NCBI GenBank assembly: GCA_900551345.1
Contig: URVP01000015.1
Span: forward strand, 1 to 17,741
Direction of reading: 5' to 3'
Source of the DNA: an uncultured Eubacteriales bacterium
Lineage (GTDB): Bacteria; Bacillota; Clostridia; Monoglobales; UMGS1388
DNA: 17,741 bases
The notes below the pieces were generated by a model that was not told the DNA's origin, did no database searches, and was given only the letters and a program-made list of their open reading frames with translations. Below, piece by piece: positions 7,720 to 13,781 of this stretch; the stretch's first letter is position 1, and every line of letters begins with the position of its first letter. Position numbers and translations under genes: made by a program.

Positions 7720-7862
7720 TTTTAATTTGCAAAATATTTTGAGGAATACTAACAATGTTGGGTGGTACAAATTTGGTTCATACCTTATGATAATATATTA
7801 ATGAAACAGGCGGTATTAACTGTATTATGATAAAACCATGTTTATATTATGCCAATTTTGAA

Positions 7863-7891
7863 TTGCAGAATATTAGAAATAATGGTATAAT
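7863..7891 (+). promoter_or_regulatory. Sigma-A-type promoter with extended -10
   Basis: TTGCAG (-35, 7863-7868), a 17-base spacer, and TATAAT (-10, 7886-7891) preceded by TGG as an extended -10 element. It lies 62 bases before the chosen start of the zinc-ribbon gene at 7954 and probably drives it together with the repeat-protein gene. Confidence 0.75.
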
Positions 7892-7953
7892 TAAAATATA
7901 ACTATAAATCTTTTTTGAAGTATGCAGTTGTACGCCGGTAAGGAGTGATGTGT

Positions 7954-8331
7954 ATGGGGTTATTGATATTAGGAGTAATAGCGTTAGTGCTGCTCATAAT
8001 ATTATGTAACTACTTGGGACGTGCCAAATGTCCAAACTGTAAGTCAAGAAAAATATATGAGATAAACAGAACTGAACTTAGTTCAGAGCCAAAGCTTTTT
8101 AAAGAAACCGTAAGAATTAAGGAATACGATAACAAGTACAACTCCAAAACAGACTTCGGTCAGCGTGCCGCTTCAAATCAATATATGAATCCACCTTCTA
8201 AAATCATTACTCAAGAGGTTGTTGTCGAAGGAAAAAGAACATGGTACAAAGTTCGCTGCAGATGCGCTAAATGCAACAATGAATTTTCAGTTAAAGAATA
8301 TATTGATACAAAACCACGAATAGAACAGTAA
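7954..8331 (+). CDS. Small membrane-anchored zinc-ribbon protein, function unknown
   Basis: This 125-residue protein has one N-terminal membrane segment (MGLLILGVIALVLLIILCNY, about residues 1-20). It is followed by a split zinc ribbon: CPNC just after the membrane segment and CRCAKC near residue 107. Four or five cysteines could therefore hold one zinc, with about 75 polar residues between the knuckles. ATG 7954 is preferred over GTG 7945 and ATG 7948 because the AAGGAG at 7940-7945 is 8 bases upstream of it. It shares a promoter and a 17-bp gap with the repeat protein gene downstream. I do not recognise the family; zinc-ribbon proteins also occur in the operon at the right end of the window. 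Confidence 0.75.
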   Translation: MGLLILGVIALVLLIILCNYLGRAKCPNCKSRKIYEINRTELSSEPKLFKETVRIKEYDNKYNSKTDFGQRAASNQYMNPPSKIITQEVVVEGKRTWYKVRCRCAKCNNEFSVKEYIDTKPRIEQ

Positions 8332-8348
8332 ATGCAGGAGGTATAAAA

Positions 8349-8639
8349 ATGGCAAACAAAATATATAAAGGAAACACAACGATAGGAACACCGGTATATA
8401 CAGTAAACGGTGATAGGATCTATGACGGGGATTCAGCTATCGGGACACCGGCATATACGGTAAAAGGTGATAAGGTGTATATGGGAAATTCCACAATAGG
8501 TACACCGGCGTATACAATTAAAGGCAATAAGATTTACAGAGGTAATTCTACTATCGGAACACCGGCTTACACAATAAAAGGAAATAAAGTATGTAGAGGC
8601 AGCTCTTTCTTCGGAATAACTGTTTATACAATTTCATAA
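8349..8639 (+). CDS. Protein of five 19-residue tandem repeats, function unknown
   Basis: The 96-residue protein is almost entirely repeat: after Met-Ala come five units of consensus NKIYxGNSTIGTPAYTIKG. The first four are close copies; the last is degenerate (KVCRGSSFFGITVYTIS). Each unit looks like two or three short beta strands with a Gly-Thr-Pro turn, so a beta-propeller, beta-flower or beta-solenoid fold is plausible by inference. There is no signal peptide or membrane segment. AGGAGGT (8336-8342) lies 6 bases before the ATG. It forms an operon with the upstream zinc-ribbon gene. I cannot assign a function. Confidence 0.8.
   Translation: MANKIYKGNTTIGTPVYTVNGDRIYDGDSAIGTPAYTVKGDKVYMGNSTIGTPAYTIKGNKIYRGNSTIGTPAYTIKGNKVCRGSSFFGITVYTIS
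8349..8639 (+). repeat. Tandem 57-bp coding repeat, five units
   Basis: The gene body consists of five 57-bp units in phase with the reading frame, most alike in the stretch encoding IGTPAYT. The copies differ at many third positions, so the array is old or under protein-level selection rather than a recent expansion. Confidence 0.8.
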
Positions 8640-8696
8640 TTGTACATATAAGCAATATGAGTGATTTTTGAAAATTAAGATTTATATGTTGATTTT

Positions 8697-8731
8697 AAAA
8701 GGACAGCCGATTCAATATCAGTTGTCCTTTT
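8697..8731 (+). terminator. Intrinsic terminator after the repeat-protein gene
   Basis: AAAAGGACA (8697-8705) pairs perfectly with TGTCCTTTT (8723-8731), enclosing a 17-base loop that can pair a little further. It lies 58 bases after the stop and before the next promoter, separating the two island operons. The A/T ends of the stem could serve either strand. Confidence 0.7.
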
Positions 8732-8763
8732 ATGACAATGCGGTAAAATGTTCCCATTGTATA

Positions 8764-8792
8764 TTGAGAATCAAGCAAATTTGTAATATAAT
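8764..8792 (+). promoter_or_regulatory. Sigma-A-type promoter of the WYL-nuclease-KAP operon
   Basis: TTGAGA (8764-8769), a 17-base spacer, and a perfect TATAAT (8787-8792) stand 63 bases before the WYL gene start. This is the only clear promoter seen for the three-gene operon, since those genes overlap or are separated by only 14 bp. Confidence 0.75.
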
Positions 8793-8808
8793 TTATAAAA
8801 GAAATTAT
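8788..8808. promoter_or_regulatory. Candidate operator: 7-bp inverted repeat over the -10 and start site
   Basis: ATAATTT (8788-8794) and AAATTAT (8802-8808) form a perfect inverted repeat with a 7-base spacer, overlapping the -10 box and the expected transcription start. A repressor bound here would block RNA polymerase. The first gene of the operon is a WYL regulator, so autorepression is a reasonable inference. The AT-rich sequence makes chance occurrence possible. Confidence 0.35.
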
Positions 8809-8855
8809 CTTAAGACGAAAATGTATAAAGATCAAATAGAGCAAGGTGAATTTTT

Positions 8856-9896
8856 ATGTACACAATACCGCCGAAAAAAATGGTAATTATAAATATATTG
8901 GATATTCTGAAAAAATACACTGATATGGATCATCGGCTTACTCAAGCCGAAATTGCGGATATATTAAAGAAAGAGTACTACATGGAGGTTGACCGTAAGA
9001 CGATAAAAAGAAATCTATTGAATTTACTGGACTTAAATTGCGGTATAGATTATACCGAAGTGACAAGAACTGACAAACAAGGCAACGACACCTCTATCTG
9101 CACTGATTGGTACATAACAAGGGAATTTGATGACTCCGAACTGCGGCTTTTAATTGACAGCGTTATTTTTTCAAAAACAATTCCGCAGAAACAATGCTAT
9201 GACCTTGTAAAAAAGATAAAGGGGTTGTCTAATGTTTACTTTGACAAAAAAGTCGGTAATATTTATAGTCTTCCTGAAAGCCGCCCGGAAAATAAAGAGT
9301 TGTTTTATACCATTGATGTTCTTGACGAAGCGATTTCCAAAGGCAAAAAGGTGTCATTTATATATAACTCTTACGGAGCGGATAAAAAGCTGCATCCGAA
9401 ACGGGAAGAAATATACATTGTTAATCCGTATCGAATGGCGGCAACAAACGGAAGATACTATCTTATCTGCAATTATGATAAATACGATACTCTATCAAAT
9501 TACCGCATAGACAGGATAACCGGTATAAAAATGCTTGATGAAATCAGAAAGCCGGTAAATGACTTGGAAGAGGGCGAAATCAATCTTCCGAAACACATGG
9601 CAGAGCATTTATATATGTTTGCCGGCGAAAGTATACACGCAAAATTCAAGGCAAAGGATTATATTATAGACCAAGTAATAGATTGGTTCGGACTTTCTCC
9701 GAGAATAACAAATTCAGATGATGAAGAATGTATTGTCGAAGTAGATGTCAATAAAGAAGCATTTTTTTGCTGGGCGATGCAGTATGGTCTGCATATTGAG
9801 GTTTTGGAGCCTCTCGATATGCGCAAACGGATAAAAAACGCAGCAAAATATATGTGGGAAAAGTACAAAGAGGAGAATGGTAATGGAAAAGATTAA
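8856..9896 (+). CDS. WYL-domain transcriptional regulator
   Basis: This 346-residue protein has the standard WYL layout. A winged helix-turn-helix spans about residues 10-65 (LTQAEIADILKKEYYMEVDR, then TIKRNLLNL). The WYL ligand-sensing domain covers about 155-228, where the hallmark motif is GRYYLICNY (Tyr in place of the usual Trp) followed by YRIDRITGI. A C-terminal WCX-type extension (about 260-338) completes it. WYL regulators commonly sense nucleotides or nucleic-acid ends and often control phage-defence operons. AAGGTGA at 8843-8849 is 6 bases before the ATG. The gene overlaps the next by 14 bp, so it is co-translated with the nuclease-like and KAP genes and probably regulates them. 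Confidence 0.9.
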   Translation: MYTIPPKKMVIINILDILKKYTDMDHRLTQAEIADILKKEYYMEVDRKTIKRNLLNLLDLNCGIDYTEVTRTDKQGNDTSICTDWYITREFDDSELRLLIDSVIFSKTIPQKQCYDLVKKIKGLSNVYFDKKVGNIYSLPESRPENKELFYTIDVLDEAISKGKKVSFIYNSYGADKKLHPKREEIYIVNPYRMAATNGRYYLICNYDKYDTLSNYRIDRITGIKMLDEIRKPVNDLEEGEINLPKHMAEHLYMFAGESIHAKFKAKDYIIDQVIDWFGLSPRITNSDDEECIVEVDVNKEAFFCWAMQYGLHIEVLEPLDMRKRIKNAAKYMWEKYKEENGNGKD

Positions 9897-11124
9897 ATTT
9901 TACGATATGAATGGCGTAAATTGCTGGATTATAAATCTAAAGCCGTTCGGAAGCGACGCTTCCGATGAAAAGATACGCAGTCTGCAAAACGAGTGCGTAA
10001 AAAATAAAATATTTGGCATCGGCTGGTGGACTGAATACTTCAACACTCACACCAAAGTAATATTAGATGAACACACAAAAAAGGCATATAAAGATTTATG
10101 CAAAGATAAATATTCAGCAAGAGATTCCGCAGTCGATAGAATGTCCGAAATCAAATGCGGTGATTTGGCAATTATGCGACTGAGAGATGGGCATATATAT
10201 CTCGGTAAGGTAATAGAACCGGCATTTCATGACAATACAACTCTTAAAGGTGAAAATTTAAACAGACTTTCATGGATATGCAGGGTTGAAAAATGGTTTG
10301 AGGTTGGGGATGAAACTTCAATTCCGTCAGAAATTATGGGCAGGTTTTCTCAAAGACAGCAAGCAACCATATCAAGAATAGCCTCTTATAAGCAACGACT
10401 TCTTATGATTGCAATGTATGATATGGTACGCAGCGGTAAATCCGATGTTCCTAAGATTACACTAAATCAAAGCAATTTCACTCGTGCCTTAAGCTATACG
10501 GATTTGGAGGATTTGGTGTGTGCTTATATTCATAACAAGCACTCGGATGAGGGATATATGCTTTTGCCGTCTTCAGGAAAGGTAAGCCGATTAAAATATG
10601 AATTTACATTTGTGAGCAATAAATTAGATAAAAATCCTATCACCTGTCAGGTGAAAAATCAAAACAGTGAACCTATAAATGTCGCAAATTATGAGAATGA
10701 TAAAGATATTTACGAAAAAATATATTTATTTTCAGGGAATAACAACTTTGCTAACCGTGAGCTTGCCAAAGATAATATTGAAATCATTAGCCATCAAAGT
10801 TTATTTGATGTTTTAAAGTGTGGCAATCTCAAATTTATGTATGAAAAGCTTTCAAAATACCACTCATTTTGCAGAAGTACAGATTTGAATGAAATACAAA
10901 GAGTTTTATCGGAAAAAGGTTGGCAATGCAGAAAAAAATTCAGTAAAAGTAGCAATGATTTAAAAAAATACAAGATAGAAAAGCATGAAATGGGAAAAAT
11001 AAGCTGGATATCCTTTGGCTATGACGGGTTATATATTACGGATGAATTCGACTCATTTATTATTGATTGGCAGGGTGAAAATACAGAGAAAATAAAAGAA
11101 CAGTTAGAAAAGGATTTAAGATAA
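9883..11124 (+). CDS. Putative restriction-type protein: PUA/EVE-like N-terminus plus possible PD-(D/E)XK nuclease core
   Basis: This 413-residue protein is not one I recognise as a named family. The N-terminal part (CWIINLKPFG near 14-23, KIFGIGWWT near 42-50, KCGDLAIMRL at 91-100, GHIYLGKVIE at 103-112) has the pattern of PUA/EVE-like modified-base reader modules found in defence proteins. Residues 205-260 fit an Mrr-like nuclease core: helix with E209 (TDLEDLVCAYI), E240 in a strand (KYEFTFV) and QVK at 256-258, giving E-x30-E-x15-QxK. The canonical Asp is replaced by Glu, so activity is unproven. The C-terminal third (about 330-413) is unassigned. ATG 9883 is chosen because AGGAG (9871-9875) is 7 bases away; ATG 9877 is too close. 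It overlaps the WYL gene and precedes the KAP gene by 14 bp. Confidence 0.65.
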   Translation: MEKIKFYDMNGVNCWIINLKPFGSDASDEKIRSLQNECVKNKIFGIGWWTEYFNTHTKVILDEHTKKAYKDLCKDKYSARDSAVDRMSEIKCGDLAIMRLRDGHIYLGKVIEPAFHDNTTLKGENLNRLSWICRVEKWFEVGDETSIPSEIMGRFSQRQQATISRIASYKQRLLMIAMYDMVRSGKSDVPKITLNQSNFTRALSYTDLEDLVCAYIHNKHSDEGYMLLPSSGKVSRLKYEFTFVSNKLDKNPITCQVKNQNSEPINVANYENDKDIYEKIYLFSGNNNFANRELAKDNIEIISHQSLFDVLKCGNLKFMYEKLSKYHSFCRSTDLNEIQRVLSEKGWQCRKKFSKSSNDLKKYKIEKHEMGKISWISFGYDGLYITDEFDSFIIDWQGENTEKIKEQLEKDLR

Positions 11125-11138
11125 AAAGGGGTGTAAAT

Positions 11139-12857
11139 ATGTTTGGAAATACAGACAAACCGGTAGAAAACATAGAAAACGATACTTTTGGGATAAGCAG
11201 ATACATAAACGGATTATGCACTTTCATTCTGCATTGCGAAACCCCTATGACCATCTCAATTCAAGGTGATTGGGGCAGCGGCAAAACCAGTATGATGAAC
11301 ATGGTTCGCTCTAAAATTGAAGAAAATGTTCATACTATATGGTTTAACACTTGGCAGTTTTCGCAATTTCAAATGCAGGATAACCTTGCTATATCTATGC
11401 TTGGGTCTCTTTTATCCGAGCTTGATTGTGATAAAAAGAAAGTTAAAGATCTTCTCGGTACATTGGGTAATGCTTCAAGAACAGCATTAAAAATATTGGC
11501 GGATAATATTGCCGGAGGTGTAGTGGCGGATAAATTGGGTGAGATTATGGGCACGCCTGAGATTGATTCCGCAGAAAAAATTAAAGAAATAAAAAGTGAC
11601 TTTCAAAATGCAATAAACAAAAAATTAAATAGCATGAATAAAGATAAGGCAGTAATATTTATTGATGATTTGGACAGGCTTCAACCAGCAAAAGCGGTAG
11701 AACTTCTTGAGGTACTAAAAGTATTTTTGGACTGCGAAAAATGCGTATTTGTATTAGCTGTGGATTATTCCGTTGTTACGCAAGGCATTAAGCAAAAATT
11801 CGGTGACAGCGTAGACGAAGAAAAAGGTAAAAGCTTTTTTGATAAAATAATTCAGCTTCCGTTTAAAATGCCTGTGGCGCAGTATGATATTTCAAATTAT
11901 ATATCTGATGCGCTGAAAGAAATGGGCATTGCTTATGAAGAGAAATATGTTAAACAATATGTTGGATTGATTGAAACCTCAATCGGATGCAATCCAAGAA
12001 GTATAAAGCGATTATTTAATACATATATGCTTTTGGATATAATCTCACAAGAATCATCATACAGTGCCAACGATAACAAAAGACGAAAGATATTGTTTGC
12101 AATAATATGTATGCAAATGGAATTCGATGAATTATATAATTTTATCGTTTCATCGAAAGATACGTTGAGCAATGATTTGTTCTGTCAGCTTTCGGATTAT
12201 GCACTTATCAATAATGATGAGAATTTGAAAGAAGAAATCGGCATATATGATGATAACGAGATAACAAGAATATCATTGTTTATGAAAAAATTTATAGATG
12301 CCATTCAAATAGATGACGATGCTAACATATCTGAGGAGGAAATAGATAACCTCAGAAATATTTTGCATTTTTCAACCATCACATCTGTAAGCGACAATAA
12401 TTTACAAGATGATAAATCTAATGATGATTGGCATTACAGATACGCAAACAAGGATATTGTTTCTAAGCTTAATGACAGACTTCGCTGTGAGCGTGGATTG
12501 GAGTTCAGAATATGGCAGTCTCGTAAAAACAGTGGCTTCAGAAGAATATCCGAGACTTGGTCGTTGTGCCAAATGCGTGAGAAAAATGTGAATTTTGAGC
12601 TTGACTTTTATTTAAAAACCGACTATGCCATAAAAACGACCTTTTTGACTTTTGCGTTGTATTCAAAAAAGCCATCTACTCCTCAAAACCTTTTTGACCT
12701 GTTTGGAAATCTGAAGGGGTATTCAAAGGCTGAATGGGGCTATGAAAAAAACAATGTATTTTCATTTATAGATGCAGATAATACGACTATAAACGAATTG
12801 TATCAAAAAATAAAATCGGAAATAGAATTTATTCATGAAGCTTTAGCTGCTGAATAA
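11139..12857 (+). CDS. KAP-family P-loop NTPase
   Basis: This 572-residue KAP NTPase has its Walker A as QGDWGSGKTS (residues 42-51), Walker B as AVIFIDDLDRL (171-181), the sensor-like FVLAVDYSVV (204-213) and the KAP-typical FDKIIQLPFKMP (234-245). Many KAP proteins carry paired membrane helices between Walker A and B. Here that stretch (about 75-165) has only a weakly hydrophobic Ala/Gly-rich segment, so the protein is probably soluble. Residues about 450-572 form a further domain I cannot name. KAP NTPases recur in phage-exclusion systems such as F-plasmid PifA. AAGGGGTG lies just before the ATG, 14 bp after the nuclease-like gene, making a tight operon with it and the WYL regulator. An IS256 fragment follows within 30 bp. 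Confidence 0.85.
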   Translation: MFGNTDKPVENIENDTFGISRYINGLCTFILHCETPMTISIQGDWGSGKTSMMNMVRSKIEENVHTIWFNTWQFSQFQMQDNLAISMLGSLLSELDCDKKKVKDLLGTLGNASRTALKILADNIAGGVVADKLGEIMGTPEIDSAEKIKEIKSDFQNAINKKLNSMNKDKAVIFIDDLDRLQPAKAVELLEVLKVFLDCEKCVFVLAVDYSVVTQGIKQKFGDSVDEEKGKSFFDKIIQLPFKMPVAQYDISNYISDALKEMGIAYEEKYVKQYVGLIETSIGCNPRSIKRLFNTYMLLDIISQESSYSANDNKRRKILFAIICMQMEFDELYNFIVSSKDTLSNDLFCQLSDYALINNDENLKEEIGIYDDNEITRISLFMKKFIDAIQIDDDANISEEEIDNLRNILHFSTITSVSDNNLQDDKSNDDWHYRYANKDIVSKLNDRLRCERGLEFRIWQSRKNSGFRRISETWSLCQMREKNVNFELDFYLKTDYAIKTTFLTFALYSKKPSTPQNLFDLFGNLKGYSKAEWGYEKNNVFSFIDADNTTINELYQKIKSEIEFIHEALAAE

Positions 12858-12884
12858 TTGCGGTTGGTGAGCCTTCTTCAAAGA

Positions 12885-12913
12885 TTGTGTAAACCTCCAA
12901 ACGCGTGTATAAT
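12885..12913 (+). promoter_or_regulatory. Promoter of the IS256-family transposase fragment
   Basis: TTGTGT (12885-12890) with a 17-base spacer and a perfect TATAAT (12908-12913) sits inside the terminal region of the element, 29 bases before the transposase ATG. It fires rightward, towards the convergent operon and the terminator at 13302-13338. Confidence 0.65.
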
Positions 12914-12937
12914 AAATAATATAAAGTTTGGAGGTTT
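12891..12937 (+). promoter_or_regulatory. 12-bp inverted repeat that can hide the transposase ribosome site
   Basis: AAACCTCCAAAC (12891-12902) is perfectly complementary to GTTTGGAGGTTT (12926-12937), which contains the GGAGG ribosome site of the transposase start at 12942. The left arm lies between the -35 and -10 boxes. A transcript started outside the element would fold and hide the site. One started at its own promoter, downstream of the -10 box, would lack the left arm and be translated. Confidence 0.65.
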
Positions 12938-12941
12938 AATT

Positions 12942-13183
12942 ATGCCAAAAAGAACACCGGAGGAAATCGCATGCAAATTAAAAGTACGTGAACTGATGCA
13001 GGAACTTGATGTCAATGATATATCTGATATCATTGACCTGTTTAAGAATTTTGTCGGGGATGTTTAGAAAATGGACTGGAAGTTTAGTTGGACAAAGACC
13101 TCGGAAACAGTAAGTATGATTATCGCAACAAAGGTATTAACAACAGTCGGAATGGATACAGCACAAAAATGATGAAAACCGGA
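12942..13183 (+). pseudogene. IS256-family (mutator) transposase, N-terminal fragment
   Basis: The frame opens MPKRTPEEIACKLKVRELMQ and continues through DVNDISDIIDLFKNFVGDV, the N-terminal segment of IS256-type transposases. It stops at 13067. A one-base shift restores LENGLEV, then a stop, then LDKDLGNSKYDYRNKG and NNSRNGYSTKMMKT, the strongly conserved YDYRNK/NSRNGYS block of the family. After about 13183 homology is lost, so the DDE catalytic part is absent. Frameshift, stop and truncation make it non-functional. Confidence 0.8.
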
Positions 13184-13301
13184 TTAAGACTTAATTTTTT
13201 TGCCTTATTTCTGCTATATTGAAAATGAAGGGCGAGTGTCCTCCCTGTTAACACTAATTTTACTCTCGTTTGGTCTTTATATAAAATCCGAGACAGACCT
13301 G

Positions 13302-13338
13302 AAAAGAGCGGACCTTTAATAAAGGAATCCGCTCTTTT
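13302..13338. terminator. Bidirectional intrinsic terminator
   Basis: AAAAGAGCGGA (13302-13312) pairs perfectly with TCCGCTCTTTT (13328-13338). An inner CCTTT/AAAGG pairing gives a tight AAT loop, with two unpaired As. Runs of A and T at the two ends suit both strands. It ends the leftward zinc-ribbon operon, 16 bases after its last stop, and stops rightward transcription from the IS256 promoter. Confidence 0.85.
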
Positions 13339-13354
13339 GACCTTGTAGGATTTG

Positions 13355-13756
13355 TTAAATCAGCTTTTTGCCACAGGCTGTACAAAACTTAGCGTCAGGC
13401 TTATTTTGATGACCGCATGAACATAACCCGTTTGAAATATTGGTAGTCCCTACGATTTTGTCCATCTCATCGTCAAGCTGTTCAAGTTTTAATTTTTGCT
13501 CGTTTATCTGCTTTATACGGTTACTTATTTCATGGCAAACACTCTCCACTTCGCTTCTGGGAATGTCTCCTTCATTTGCTTGAATATAATTGTAAACTTT
13601 TGTACCGAGAATTTCAGAGAGCTGTTTTTTTTCATCAGTGAGAGTTTTTATCACACTGTTTATCTTTGATTTTTCAATCATGTTTTTTGAGCCAGTGCTT
13701 ACGGTTGCAACACCCTTATTAACGCCCTCTTTGAGTTTGTCAAAAAAATCTGCCAT
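13355..13756 (-). CDS. Small coiled-coil protein with C-terminal zinc ribbon
   Basis: This 133-residue protein starts MADFFDKLKEGVNKGVATVS, an amphipathic helix. A long, likely coiled-coil stretch follows (about 28-108, rich in Lys, Glu, Leu and Ile). The protein ends with a short zinc ribbon, CSCGHQNKPDAKFCTACG, whose four cysteines are in a CxC and CxxC arrangement. There is no signal peptide or membrane segment. The ATG at 13756 has AAGGAAG about 8 bases upstream; the TTG one codon earlier lacks suitable spacing. It is the last gene of the leftward operon, 25 bp after the larger zinc-ribbon membrane protein, with a terminator behind it. Function is unknown; proteins of this type commonly accompany zinc-ribbon membrane proteins in Clostridia. 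Confidence 0.8.
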   Translation of the reverse strand: MADFFDKLKEGVNKGVATVSTGSKNMIEKSKINSVIKTLTDEKKQLSEILGTKVYNYIQANEGDIPRSEVESVCHEISNRIKQINEQKLKLEQLDDEMDKIVGTTNISNGLCSCGHQNKPDAKFCTACGKKLI

Positions 13757-13781
13757 CAAATATTCTTCCTTTCAATTCTGA

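Larger units (their letters stand above)
12883..13183 (+). mobile_element. 5' fragment of an IS256-family insertion sequence
   Basis: The sequence starting GATTGTGTAAAC at 12883 resembles an IS256-family terminal repeat. It leads through a promoter and hairpin into a broken transposase start. Homology stops near 13183 with no matching right end visible in the window. From there to the terminator at 13302 I see no gene, only short AT-rich sequence. The fragment marks the right border of the island. Confidence 0.55.

Noticed and set aside
6966..7726. Target-site duplication around the ISL3 remnant
   Set aside because: Both flanks have short T runs next to the ends but no convincing 8-bp match beyond what AT-rich sequence gives.
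7720..7862. Non-coding RNA or second element between the ISL3 remnant and the promoter
   Set aside because: No open frame, stable hairpin or known motif could be picked out; it is plain AT-rich sequence.
8668..8886. 72-codon open frame on the plus strand between the repeat protein and the WYL gene
   Set aside because: It runs through the terminator hairpin and the promoter, overlaps the WYL start in another frame, has no good ribosome site and no recognisable protein features.
11483..11560. Membrane helix inside the KAP NTPase
   Set aside because: The Ala/Gly-rich stretch contains several Asp, Lys and Glu residues and is not long or hydrophobic enough to cross a membrane.
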